Shown in pieces: positions 26,935 to 37,591 of a DNA stretch of 64,000 bases. The position numbers were made by a program, and so were the translations under genes. Numbering within the stretch: position 1 is the first letter of the stretch; each line of letters begins with the position of its first letter. Below the pieces are notes generated by a model. The model had not been told where the DNA came from. It saw only the letters and a list, made by a program, of their open reading frames with translations, and ran no database searches. The DNA is from Stappia sp. WLB 29 (GTDB taxonomy: Bacteria > Pseudomonadota > Alphaproteobacteria > Rhizobiales > Stappiaceae), in assembly GCF_023507705.1 (NCBI RefSeq), contig NZ_JALBGD010000001.1:186001-250000 (forward strand), given 5' to 3'.

Positions 26935-26948
26935 CCGGGGCGCTTCGG
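26917..26948. terminator. Bidirectional terminator spanning the helicase stop codon
   Basis: CCGAAGCGCCCCG (26917-26929) and CGGGGCGCTTCGG (26936-26948) are a perfect 13-bp inverted repeat with a 6-nt loop that contains most of the helicase TGA stop. It sits between convergent genes whose stops are 24 bp apart. There is no long U-run, so it may act partly by 3'-end protection. Confidence 0.65.
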
Positions 26949-26958
26949 TCCGTCGCGC

Positions 26959-29016
26959 CTACGCGAAGCCGCGCTTCTTCAGCAGCGGTCCGGCATCGGG
27001 CAGGGCCCCCCGGAAGGCCACATAGGCGTCTTTCGGATCCTGCCGCCCGCCGGCGGAATAGATCGCTTCGCGCAGGCGCCTAGCCAGCTCCGCATTGAAG
27101 ACGTCGCCGGTTTCCTCGAACGCGGTAAAGGCATCCGCGTCCATCACTTCCGACCACATGTAGCTGTAGTAGCCGGCCGAATAGCCGTCGCCCGAGAACA
27201 CATGGGCGAAATGCGTCGGCCGGTGGCGCATGGTGATCTCCGCCGGCATCCCGATACGGCTCAGGGTCTCGTGCTCCAGAGCTGCGATGTCCGCCTCGCC
27301 GTCCGTCCGGCGGGTATGGACGTCGAGGTCGAAAAGCGCGGAGGAGAGATACTCCACCGTTGCGAAGCCCTGGTTGAAATTGCGCGCGGCCAGCACGCGC
27401 TCCATCAACTCAGCCGGCATCGGCTCGCCCGTCTCCACATGCACGGCAAAGCGGGCCAGAACCTCGGGCTCGGACAGCCAGTGCTCGTAAAGCTGGGAGG
27501 GCAGCTCGACGAAGTCGCGCGCCACCGATGTGCCGGAGATTATCGGATAGGTGACGTCCGAGAGCAGTCCGTGCAGCGCGTGGCCGAACTCGTGGAACAG
27601 CGTGCGCGCGTCGTCGAAGGTCAGCAGCGTCGGCTGGCCCTTCGGCGCCTTAGCAAAATTCATCACGTTGACGATGATCGGACGAATGTTGCCGGCGAGC
27701 TTCTCCTGCCGGCGATAGGCGCTCATCCAGGCGCCGCTGCGCTTGGTTGAGCGGTTGAAGTAGTCGCCGAGAAACAGGCCGACATGCCCGCCGTCGGCAT
27801 CCAGCACCTCGAACGCGCGCACGTCCGGATGGTAGAGCTTGAGGCCCTCGACCTCGCGAAAAGTCAGGCCGAACAGCCGGCCAGCCGTATGGAAGGCGGC
27901 CTCGATCATCTTTTCCAGCTGGAAATACGGCTTGAGCTCGGCTTCATCGAGCGCATGGTCGCGTTGGCGCAGCTTTTCCGCATAGAACCGCCAGTCCCAG
28001 GGCGAGATTGCGATGTTGTCGCCACCCTCGGCCGCAAGCTTTTGCAGTGCTTCCGCCTCGGTTCGCGCCTGCGCCACGGCCGGGGTCCACACGGTCTCCA
28101 GCAACTCGCGCACCGCCTCCGGCGTGCCGGCCATCGTGTCGTCGAGCTTGTAGGCGGCGAAACTGTCGAAACCGAGCAGACGCGCACGCTCGTCGCGCAG
28201 CTTCAGGATTTCGGCGATGATCGTACGATTGTCGGTGTCGCCCCCGGTCTCGCCGCGCGAGATCCAGGCCTTGAACGCGGTCTCGCGCAGGTCGCGCCGC
28301 GTCGAGAATTGCAAAAACGGCTCGATCAACGAGCGCGAGAGCGTGATGACATGCTTGCCCGGATGCCCGCGCTCGCTGGCGGCCTCGGCTGCCGCCTGCC
28401 GCAGGAAGCCGGGCAGGCCTGCCAGATCCTCCTCGCTTTCCAGCAGCAGCTGATATCCGGCCTCGTCCGCCAGCACATTCTGGGAGAACTGCGTGCCGAG
28501 CACCGCAAGTCGCTGGGTGATCTCGGCCATCCGGCTTCGCCCCGCTTCATCCAGCGCCGCACCGGCGCGGGTGAACATGCGGTGGTACCGCTCCAGGACG
28601 CGGGCCTGTTCCTCGTCAAGGCCGAGGCCGTCGCGCGCCTCCCACAGCGCCGCGATGCGGGCATGGAGAGCCTGGTTGAGCAGCGTCTCGCTGGAGTGAC
28701 GGGCCAGCTTCGGGGCGATGTCGCGCTCGATCCGCTGCAGCTCTTCGGACGTGTGGCTGCCTGCCAGGTTGAAGAATACGGACGCGACGCGGGTCAGCTC
28801 GCGACCAGACAGCTCCATCGCCTCGATCGTATTGGCGAAGCTCGGGGCCTGAGGATCGTCCGCGATCGCGTCCACCGCATGCCGCGCCAGCTGCAGCGCC
28901 GTCTCGAAGGCCGCCTCGTAGTGCCACGGCTCGATCTCGCCGAAGGGCGGCAGCCCGAACGGAGCGGTCCATTCGGCAAGCAACGGATTGAGGTCGGCGG
29001 CGGGTGCGTCGGTCAT
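26959..29016 (-). CDS. M3 family oligopeptidase (peptidyl-dipeptidase / oligopeptidase A-like)
   Basis: 685 aa, zinc metallopeptidase of family M3. The catalytic motif TLFHEFGHALHGLL (HEXXH, near residue 475) is followed by the downstream Glu region in the YEHWLSEPEVL stretch. SGAWMSAYR, GDYFNRSTKRSG and VVNVMNFAKAP-like blocks precede it. GYSAGYYSYMWSEVMDADAF near the C-terminus matches the substrate-binding Tyr/His loop. It would degrade short peptides in the cytoplasm; Dcp and PrlC/OpdA cannot be separated by eye. The ATG at 29014-29016 has AGGA upstream; another ATG at 29037 lacks one. Confidence 0.92.
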   Translation of the reverse strand: MTDAPAADLNPLLAEWTAPFGLPPFGEIEPWHYEAAFETALQLARHAVDAIADDPQAPSFANTIEAMELSGRELTRVASVFFNLAGSHTSEELQRIERDIAPKLARHSSETLLNQALHARIAALWEARDGLGLDEEQARVLERYHRMFTRAGAALDEAGRSRMAEITQRLAVLGTQFSQNVLADEAGYQLLLESEEDLAGLPGFLRQAAAEAASERGHPGKHVITLSRSLIEPFLQFSTRRDLRETAFKAWISRGETGGDTDNRTIIAEILKLRDERARLLGFDSFAAYKLDDTMAGTPEAVRELLETVWTPAVAQARTEAEALQKLAAEGGDNIAISPWDWRFYAEKLRQRDHALDEAELKPYFQLEKMIEAAFHTAGRLFGLTFREVEGLKLYHPDVRAFEVLDADGGHVGLFLGDYFNRSTKRSGAWMSAYRRQEKLAGNIRPIIVNVMNFAKAPKGQPTLLTFDDARTLFHEFGHALHGLLSDVTYPIISGTSVARDFVELPSQLYEHWLSEPEVLARFAVHVETGEPMPAELMERVLAARNFNQGFATVEYLSSALFDLDVHTRRTDGEADIAALEHETLSRIGMPAEITMRHRPTHFAHVFSGDGYSAGYYSYMWSEVMDADAFTAFEETGDVFNAELARRLREAIYSAGGRQDPKDAYVAFRGALPDAGPLLKKRGFA

Positions 29017-29137
29017 GAACTGGATCCTTGAAAGCATGGTCCGAGGAGAGGGCAGTGCCGGTGGAATAAGGCAGCTTCGCCCTGCAATATGGGACCGCTC
29101 CTGCCACCTGTCAGCCCCTTGCCGCGGGATGTCGGGG

Positions 29138-30067
29138 CTACAATCCAGCCCACATCAACGCCAGCGAGACCGTAACCACACCGGCGGTGGTCGATAGCAG
29201 GATGGCGGCCGAAAGCTGCTGGAGAAAGATGCCGTAACGCTCTGCGACGACGAAGACATTGCCGGCTATGGGGAGCGAGGCGACAACGACCAGCACGGCG
29301 GTATTTGCAGCATCGAGACCGAGCAGCGTTGCCGCGATGAAAACTGCAAGCGGATGCACGAACAGCTTCATCACGATCATAAGCGAAATCGCGCGCGCTT
29401 CGCCTTCGACCCGCCGGGCGGCCAACTGCACACCGAGCGAGAACAGCGCTGTCGCGCCGGCGGCATCTCCGAGGAAGTTCAGCAGATTGTCGCCTGCCTG
29501 AGGCAGCTCGCCGCCCGCCAGCGACAGCAGCGTACCGCCGACGATCGCCAGCACGAACGGGTTGAAGATGACGCCCTTCGCCACGGTGGCGACCAGCCTC
29601 AGGCTCGCTCCCTTTCCCGACGCCCATTCCAGAAGCCCGATGCAGAGCGGGATGAAGATCGTCAGATCCAGCACCAGAACGACGGCCATGGGCGCCGCTG
29701 CCCGGTCGCCGAAGGCTGCGAGCATCAAAGGCAGGCCGAGAAAGCCGATATTGCCGATGGTCGCCGCCTGGCCGCTGACCGCCATTTCGGCAAGTCCGCC
29801 GCCGCACAGGACGCGCATCGCCAACATGGCCAGGGCAAAAGTGACACCGCCCGCCAGCACCCAGACCGGCACCATCGGCCCGGTCAGGGCGGCGATGATG
29901 TCCTGTCCGGCGAGCGCCCGGATCACCAGCGCCGGCATCGCGAAGTTGAAGACGAAGACGTTCAGGCTGCGCACCGCCCCGTCCGGCATCCAGCCGCGTT
30001 TCGCTGCAAAGAAACCGAAGGCAATGACGGCGAAAAAGGGTCCCGTGATCGAGAGCGTCAGGAGCAT
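29138..30067 (-). CDS. AEC (auxin efflux carrier) family transporter
   Basis: 309 aa. About ten hydrophobic segments are arranged as two five-helix halves, for example SITGPFFAVIAFGFFAAKRG at the N-terminus and LSAAILLSTTAGVVTVSLALMWAGL at the C-terminus. NVFVFNFAMPALVIRALAG near residue 36, GNIGFLGLPLMLAAFGD near 107 and VVASLPIAGNVFVVAERYG near 264 are the conserved AEC blocks. Likely an inner-membrane organic-acid or malonate carrier; substrate unknown. It runs leftward from the same region as the small flagellar-like gene, which is divergent. Confidence 0.88.
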   Translation of the reverse strand: MLLTLSITGPFFAVIAFGFFAAKRGWMPDGAVRSLNVFVFNFAMPALVIRALAGQDIIAALTGPMVPVWVLAGGVTFALAMLAMRVLCGGGLAEMAVSGQAATIGNIGFLGLPLMLAAFGDRAAAPMAVVLVLDLTIFIPLCIGLLEWASGKGASLRLVATVAKGVIFNPFVLAIVGGTLLSLAGGELPQAGDNLLNFLGDAAGATALFSLGVQLAARRVEGEARAISLMIVMKLFVHPLAVFIAATLLGLDAANTAVLVVVASLPIAGNVFVVAERYGIFLQQLSAAILLSTTAGVVTVSLALMWAGL

Positions 30068-30170
30068 GACGGCGCAATCCTTGGTTGAAATGACAGTGGT
30101 GGCTCCGGCGCGCCTTGGCTCGAATGCGAGGGATTGGACTCAGGATTCGTTAAGAGGGGACGCGGATACT

Positions 30171-30506
30171 GTGCAGATCATGTCGGCCCTGTCCATCTCC
30201 CTTTCCGGCCTTCAGGCCGCCGGTGAGCGTTTCGAAGCTTCCGCGCGCCGCATCGTCGCGGCCGGGGCGCAGGCCGGCAACGCCTTGGTCGAGGCGAGCG
30301 GCAACGGGTCAGGGCAGGCGGGCGGACAGGAAACTCCGCCGGCGACCGGTGCGCCGGGGATCGGCTTTTCTCCCGACATGGCGGGGGCGATGGTCGACAT
30401 GATGCAGGCGGAAAACGCCTTCAAGGCGAATGCCCGGGTCGCAGGGCGCATCAGCGATATGCAGCAGGCCTATCTCGACATGATGGCCGAGCGGCCCGAG
30501 CGCTGA
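30171..30506 (+). CDS. Miniature flagellar-rod-like (FlgC-like) protein
   Basis: 111 aa from a GTG start with GAGGGGA 10 bp upstream; the ATG at 30180 is an alternative. The N-terminus (MSALSISLSGLQAAGERFEASA) resembles the N-terminal heptad region of flagellar rod and hook proteins. The C-terminus (MVDMMQAENAFKANARVAGR, then ISDMQQAYLDMM) resembles their conserved C-terminal helix (VDMM.A..AY.AN). The middle is a short Gly/Pro/Ala-rich linker, so the whole central domain is missing. No flagellar gene is nearby. It may be a rod-like adaptor or a decayed paralogue. Confidence 0.65.
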   Translation: MQIMSALSISLSGLQAAGERFEASARRIVAAGAQAGNALVEASGNGSGQAGGQETPPATGAPGIGFSPDMAGAMVDMMQAENAFKANARVAGRISDMQQAYLDMMAERPER

Positions 30507-30512
30507 ACCGGC

Positions 30513-31124
30513 TTACGGGACGAGCCAGCGGCCCGTCCATTCAGGTTTCGCCGCATTCTTCTCGATCAGCTCGAAGACAGCCCGCCGGTGGCCGGCATGG
30601 GCCAGGTGCAGCCATTCGATGCGGTGGATGCGGGCGAGCAGGATGCAGAACCGGCTGCGTCCCCCGTCGGCCGCGCCATGATCGAACGCCACCGCTTCCG
30701 GATGCTCGACCTCTCTGCCCGGCGCTTCCGTGACCCGGTAGCAGATCCGGCTGAACGACCGCGAAGCGGCCCAGGCTGCCTCAACCTCTTCGCCGTCCGT
30801 CTCGATGGACAGGTTCGCGGCGAGACGCAGCTGGATGCCGGATGACTTGTCGTAGACATGGATGGTGCCGGCAGGCACTCGCGCGATTTGCGCGATCTTG
30901 GCGCTGCGGCGGTCGGTGTGAAAACGCAACAGCTGCCGCTCTGGTTCGGCAGCGCGCAGCACCATCGTGCGCAGCTCGGGCAGGCCGCGCTCGTCCAGCG
31001 TGGCGACGGTCGGCACATGGAAGGCCGAGTGCCGCGAGGTCGCCCCCTCTTGCAGAAGCCGCCAGCATTCGGCCAGCGTGAGATCGAGATCATCGCGAAA
31101 GGCGGGAAGCGGTTCCCCGGTCAT
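30513..31124 (-). CDS. Pyridoxamine 5'-phosphate oxidase family protein
   Basis: 203 aa, split-barrel flavin-binding fold. Blocks seen: SRHSAFHVPTVATLDERGLPELRTMVLRAAE near residue 31, LRFHTDRRSAKIAQIAR near 67, and a C-terminal W-rich end (PEWTGRWLVP) typical of the PNPOx/Alr4036 group. It probably binds FMN and reduces or oxidises a small substrate; true vitamin B6 synthesis is unlikely because the pyridoxine-binding C-terminal domain is not apparent. It ends 7 bp from the convergent flagellar-like gene and follows the epimerase gene by 11 bp on the same strand. Confidence 0.82.
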   Translation of the reverse strand: MTGEPLPAFRDDLDLTLAECWRLLQEGATSRHSAFHVPTVATLDERGLPELRTMVLRAAEPERQLLRFHTDRRSAKIAQIARVPAGTIHVYDKSSGIQLRLAANLSIETDGEEVEAAWAASRSFSRICYRVTEAPGREVEHPEAVAFDHGAADGGRSRFCILLARIHRIEWLHLAHAGHRRAVFELIEKNAAKPEWTGRWLVP

Positions 31125-31135
31125 TTCGTCCTGCC

Positions 31136-32146
31136 TCAGACCTTGTAGAAGTCGCGATACCACTCGACGAAGGCGCGCACGCCGTCTTCCACCGACGTCC
31201 GGGGACGAAAGCCCGTCGCCTGTGTCAGGTCGTCGACATCGGCCCAGGTGGCGAGCACGTCGCCCGGCTGCAGCGGCATCAGGTTGCGGATCGCCTTCAC
31301 CCCGCAGGCCGCCTCGATGGCATCCACGTAGCGCAGCAGCTTCACCGGCTCTGAATTGCCGATATTGTGGATGCGATAGGGGGCGGAGCTTGTCGCCGGA
31401 TCGGAGGCCGCCGCATCCCAATCCTCGTTGACCGCCGGCGGCCGGTCGGCGATGCGCACGATGCCCTCGACGATGTCGTCGACATAGGTGAAGTCGCGCA
31501 GCATCTCGCCATTGTTGTAGATGTCGATCGGTTCGCCCGACAGGATCGCCCGGGTGAACTTGTAGAGCGCCATGTCCGGCCGCGCCCAGGGGCCGTAGAC
31601 GGTGAAGAAGCGCAGGCCGGTCAGCGGAATTCGGAAGAGGTGGGCGTAGCTGTGCGCCATCGCCTCGTTCGCCTTCTTCGTCGCAGCATAGAGCGAGATC
31701 GGATGGTTGCCGCCGCGATGGGGCGACAGCGGCATCGTCTCGTCGAGACCGTAGATGGACGAGGTGGAGGCGAAGACCACATGGTCGACTGGATGGGCGC
31801 GCGCCGCCTCCAGTACGGTCAGGAAGCCGGTGACATTGGCATCCACATAGGCCTGCGGCGCCTCCAGCGAGTAGCGCACGCCCGGCTGAGCGGCGAGATG
31901 AACGATGCGCTGCGGCGCATGCTCGGCCATCAGCGCCATCACCGCGTCGCGGTCCTCCAGCGAGATGCGCGCCTCGATGAAGTTCGGATGCTGGCGCAGG
32001 ATCTCCACCCGCGCTTCCTTCAGCGCGGGGTCATAATAGGGGCTGACGCAGTCGAGGCCGATCACTTGCCATCCGTCGGCGAGCAGGCGGCTCGCCAGAT
32101 GAAAGCCGATGAAGCCCGCCGACCCGGTGACGAGAACCTTGCGCAT
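31136..32146 (-). CDS. UDP-glucuronate 4-epimerase-like NAD-dependent epimerase
   Basis: 336 aa, extended short-chain dehydrogenase fold. The NAD motif is VTGSAGFIGFHLA at residues 5-17. VFASTSSIYG and YAATKKANE provide the catalytic Ser/Thr, Tyr and Lys. FFTVYGPWARPDMALYKFTRAIL and RDFTYVDDIVEGI are typical of UDP-glucuronate epimerases, which make UDP-galacturonate for surface polysaccharide or LPS. It is 11 bp after galU on the same strand, so the pair supplies nucleotide sugars; a UDP-glucose dehydrogenase, needed in between, is not in the window. Confidence 0.9.
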   Translation of the reverse strand: MRKVLVTGSAGFIGFHLASRLLADGWQVIGLDCVSPYYDPALKEARVEILRQHPNFIEARISLEDRDAVMALMAEHAPQRIVHLAAQPGVRYSLEAPQAYVDANVTGFLTVLEAARAHPVDHVVFASTSSIYGLDETMPLSPHRGGNHPISLYAATKKANEAMAHSYAHLFRIPLTGLRFFTVYGPWARPDMALYKFTRAILSGEPIDIYNNGEMLRDFTYVDDIVEGIVRIADRPPAVNEDWDAAASDPATSSAPYRIHNIGNSEPVKLLRYVDAIEAACGVKAIRNLMPLQPGDVLATWADVDDLTQATGFRPRTSVEDGVRAFVEWYRDFYKV

Positions 32147-32157
32147 GTGCGTCCCGC

Positions 32158-33039
32158 TCAGCTGTCGAGCAGCGAGCGGAGCAGCGGCCGCAGCTCTCGG
32201 GCCAGCTCCTCGTCCTCCAGCGCGAAGGCGATGTTGGCGGCAAGGAAGCCGGACTTGGAGCCGCAATCGTAGGTCTCGCCCTCGAAGCGCAGGCCGGTGA
32301 ACGGCTGCATGCCCATCAGCGACAGCATCGCGTCGGTGAGCTGGATCTCGCCGCCGGCGCCCGTCTCCTGGCTGCCGAGCAGCTGGAAGATCTCCGGCTG
32401 CAGGATGTAGCGGCCGTTGATGAATAGGTTCGTCGGAGCCGTGCCCGGCGCCGGCTTCTCCACCATTCCGGTGATCGTGAAGGTGCGGCCGCTCGCGTCG
32501 CCGTCGACTTCGACGATGCCGTAGTTCTGCGTCTGGTCCTCCGGCACGGCCTCGACCGAGATCACGTTGCCCCCGCTCTGGTTGTAGACCTCGACCATCT
32601 GCGACAGGCAGCCCGGCTCGGACTTCATCAGCATGTCGGGCAGCAGGATCGCGAAAGGCTCGTTGCCGATGATGTCGCGGGCGCACCAGATGGCATGGCC
32701 AAGGCCCAGCGGCTCCTGCTGGCGGGTGAAGCTGGTGGTGCCCGGCATCGGCCGGATCGCCTCGAGCAGCTTCAGCGCCGACTGCTTGGAGCGGGACCGC
32801 AGCGTGTCCTCCAGCTCGTAGGCGATGTCGAAATGATCCTCGATCACGTGCTTGTTGCGCCCGGTGACGAAGACGATGTGCTCGATGCCGGCATTGCGCG
32901 CCTCGTCGACCACATACTGGATGATCGGCCGGTCGACGATGGTCAGCATCTCCTTGGGGAGGGCCTTCGTCGCGGGCAGGAAGCGGGTGCCGAGGCCTGC
33001 CACCGGAAGGACTGCCTTGCGGATCTTCTTGTTCTGCAT
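32158..33039 (-). CDS. galU: UTP-glucose-1-phosphate uridylyltransferase
   Basis: 293 aa. It makes UDP-glucose from UTP and glucose 1-phosphate. The nucleotide-binding motif [23 protein letters not shown] is at residues 10-32. [43 protein letters not shown] and [22 protein letters not shown] are standard GalU blocks. The ATG at 33037-33039 is the family start; open sequence upstream is an antisense shadow of kdsA. It is divergent from kdsA across a 289-bp gap. Confidence 0.96.
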   Translation of the reverse strand: MQNKKIRKAVLPVAGLGTRFLPATKALPKEMLTIVDRPIIQYVVDEARNAGIEHIVFVTGRNKHVIEDHFDIAYELEDTLRSRSKQSALKLLEAIRPMPGTTSFTRQQEPLGLGHAIWCARDIIGNEPFAILLPDMLMKSEPGCLSQMVEVYNQSGGNVISVEAVPEDQTQNYGIVEVDGDASGRTFTITGMVEKPAPGTAPTNLFINGRYILQPEIFQLLGSQETGAGGEIQLTDAMLSLMGMQPFTGLRFEGETYDCGSKSGFLAANIAFALEDEELARELRPLLRSLLDS

Positions 33040-33328
33040 GAAGCGCGTTTTCCGTGTCTGGTGGAATCGGGAGGCCGCACGGGCCGCAAGGTAACCTGAA
33101 AGGATGACGGAACCAAGTTGGCGAAAAGAATGGCGGCACAAAGGCTTCGCGTCATACCCGCCGAACGATGACACGAGGATTGCGGCAAGGATCGGGCAGC
33201 CGCGATGGCATCTCCTGCACGCGAGGTGCTTGCACCGGCTCGCCATGCGGACTACTGACGGGCGGAACGCGCCAGCGGGCGGGGCGGGCCGGAAGATCGG
33301 CCAGGTCCAGCAGGAGATACGAGCTGCC

Positions 33329-35555
<2,227 letters not shown>

Positions 35556-35587
35556 GGCCCCTCACTCCTCAACGTCTGAAACACCGC

Positions 35588-35620
35588 AACCCGGTGCGCT
35601 CCCCGCGCACCGGGTTTTTG
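35588..35620 (+). terminator. Intrinsic terminator of eno
   Basis: ACCCGGTGCG and CGCACCGGGT arms form a long GC-rich stem with a short CTCCC loop, followed by TTTTTG. It lies about 33 bp after the stop codon. Confidence 0.9.
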
Positions 35621-35683
35621 TTTGGCGGAGGGAGGCTCAAGTGTTCGGCGTGGAACAACGTTCAACGTGTGAAAATGCTGGTT

Positions 35684-36379
35684 TCACCCCGCCTTCGTCT
35701 CATAGGCGTGCTTGATCGCAGCGGCGAGGGTTTCCGGCTTTTCCGCGCCCATGACGATGAAGCGTTCGTCGATGATGAAGGCGGGCACGCCGGTGACGCC
35801 GATGCGGTGGGCCTGCTCGACGGCGGCGGTGATCTTGTTGCGGTCGGAATCCGTCGGCAGCAGCTCGGCGACGAGATCCGACATCATGCCGACATCGGCG
35901 GCGGCCGAGACCAGCGTCTGCGGGTCGCTGAGGTCCGCGCCTTCCAGGAAATACAGGCGGAACAGGCGCTCGGCCATCTCGCTCTGCAGCCCGTCGGCGC
36001 GCGACCACAGCAGCAGGCGGTGGCAGTCCAGCGTGTTGGGCGAGGTGCGGATGCGCTCGAAGGCGAAGGGGATGCCCTCCTGCAGACCGGCGGCGGCGAT
36101 CTGCTCGTGCAGCGCGTCGATACGCGCCTGGCTGCCGAACTTCTCCATCAGGTACTGCTGGCGGTCCTTGCCCTGCGGCGGAATGGTCGCATCGAGCTGA
36201 TAGGGCTGCCAGCGCAGGGCAACCGGAACGTCCGGCAGGCTCGCTAGCGCCTTTTCCAGCCGCCGCTTGCCGATATAGCACCAGGGGCAGACCACGTCGG
36301 AAATGACGTCGATGGGCATTGCGGCCTGCTCGGGCGAGGCTGCCTGCTGCCCGTTTGCGGTCTCCGTCTCGGCTGGCAT
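35684..36379 (-). CDS. DsbA/FrnE-like thioredoxin-fold oxidoreductase
   Basis: 231 aa. DVISDVVCPWCYIGKRRLEKAL holds a CPWC active site after a first beta strand, as in FrnE and polyketide-cyclase-associated DsbA-like proteins. The inserted helical domain follows, and GVTGVPAFIIDERFIVMGAEKPETLAAAI contains the cis-proline (GVPAF) and C-terminal thioredoxin strand. No signal peptide, so it is probably cytoplasmic. The chosen ATG has AGGA 7 bp upstream; the conserved domain begins about 20 residues later. It lies 45 bp after the PleD-like gene on the same strand and may be part of that operon. Confidence 0.88.
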   Translation of the reverse strand: MPAETETANGQQAASPEQAAMPIDVISDVVCPWCYIGKRRLEKALASLPDVPVALRWQPYQLDATIPPQGKDRQQYLMEKFGSQARIDALHEQIAAAGLQEGIPFAFERIRTSPNTLDCHRLLLWSRADGLQSEMAERLFRLYFLEGADLSDPQTLVSAAADVGMMSDLVAELLPTDSDRNKITAAVEQAHRIGVTGVPAFIIDERFIVMGAEKPETLAAAIKHAYETKAG

Positions 36380-36424
36380 GGGCAGTCCTTTCAAGGGTTG
36401 CGCAAGTCGCGCGAAATGGGCGCG

Positions 36425-37591
36425 TCAGGCGAAGGCGGTGCTGGCGACGATGGCGCCGATCCGCCGGCGGATGCGGTCCTGCGCCTCCGCATCCCGCAGC
36501 ACGGCGATATCGCCCAGCCCCTCGACCCTAGCAACAAAATCCTCGTCGCGCGATGCAGCAAGCGTAGCCGAAAGGACGGGGTTGACGAGGGAACCTGCGA
36601 AGGGGTCGTCATTTGCGGCCCTGGACGCGAACGGCGGCGGCGCGATCTGCGCAAGTTGCAGGGTCAGCGGCTCCGCCCCGCGCAAGGCCAGCGCCTCGCC
36701 AAGGGCCGCCAGATAGCGCTCGTACGCCTCGCGCGGCAGCTCCGGCCAACCCTTGCCCGAACGATGACGCGGGCGATAGCCGGCCAGCACCCGGTCGGCA
36801 AGAACCCGGCGCGCGCCGGCCCGCAGCAGGCACAGGAGGTGCCGGGCGAGGACCTTCGGCGCGGCCGCGCGGGGCATGCAGTCGCTGGCGCCACTCGTCA
36901 GCAGGGCAGCCGCCTCCTCCTCGTCGGCGCAAAGCGCCAGCACGGGCAAGGTAATATGCCGCGGATCGCCGCGCAGGCGGGCGAGCAGCTCGGCCGCGCG
37001 GGAGGCGGGCAGATCCACCACCATCAGCCGGGCAGGGGCCTCCTCCAGCGCAGGCAGCGCGGCCTCCGCCGTAAGGCAGCCGCGCAGGTCGAGCGCGGCA
37101 AGGTGGGCACCGAGCGCCACGCCGATGCGGGCGCTGTCGCCGGCGACCAGCACCGGAATGCCTTGAGAGAGATCAGGGGTCTGTACCGCTGCCAGAGGGC
37201 CGAAGGCGGCCCGACGCAGCCGTGCTTCTTCCATGCGCCGCGCCTGGCGTACCGTCTCGGCCAGCCGCTCCAGCGCCAGTTCCGGCGGGCAGGCGGGGGA
37301 AAGGAACGCATCCGGCAGGGACGCCTCGTCGCTTTCGGGTGCGGAGACGGGATCGGTACACAGCACGACGCGCGGCATATGCACGCCTTTCGCTCGCGCC
37401 GCCAGGAACCCGCATGCGGTTTTACCGGGCAGGCTCACCGCCACATCGGGCAGGCGTGCCGGCGGGGTATCGGCCCAAGCGATCTCGACATGGTCGCCCC
37501 AGGCACGGCCAAGGCGCGCGAGCAGGCTGTCCGGGCGAGTCCCCGGACCGTCCAGCAGCACCGACAGGCGGCGGGTGGCCTCCCCGCTCAT
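36425..37591 (-). CDS. Degenerate PleD-like protein (two receiver-like domains plus GGDEF remnant)
   Basis: 388 aa. I read it as receiver-like (1-130), receiver-like (150-270) and a GGDEF-like remnant (280-388). The second receiver starts IPVLVAGDSARIGVALGAHL, where the usual acidic pair is reduced to one Asp. VVDLPASRAAELLARLR keeps a possible phospho-acceptor Asp, and the conserved Lys position reads Arg (DCMPRAAAPKVL). Near the end, DEDFVARVEGLGDIAVLRD aligns in shape with the GG(D/E)EF loop but lacks the motif, so diguanylate cyclase activity is unlikely. It overlaps the upstream adenylate-forming enzyme by 4 bp (ATGA). Domain reading is mine and needs a profile search. Confidence 0.6.
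   Translation of the reverse strand: MSGEATRRLSVLLDGPGTRPDSLLARLGRAWGDHVEIAWADTPPARLPDVAVSLPGKTACGFLAARAKGVHMPRVVLCTDPVSAPESDEASLPDAFLSPACPPELALERLAETVRQARRMEEARLRRAAFGPLAAVQTPDLSQGIPVLVAGDSARIGVALGAHLAALDLRGCLTAEAALPALEEAPARLMVVDLPASRAAELLARLRGDPRHITLPVLALCADEEEAAALLTSGASDCMPRAAAPKVLARHLLCLLRAGARRVLADRVLAGYRPRHRSGKGWPELPREAYERYLAALGEALALRGAEPLTLQLAQIAPPPFASRAANDDPFAGSLVNPVLSATLAASRDEDFVARVEGLGDIAVLRDAEAQDRIRRRIGAIVASTAFA

Noticed and set aside
35669-35687. A terminator for the DsbA/FrnE-like gene
   Set aside because: GTGAAA and TTTCAC pair over the stop codon, but the stem is only 6 bp and AT-containing with no following U-run; too weak to list.
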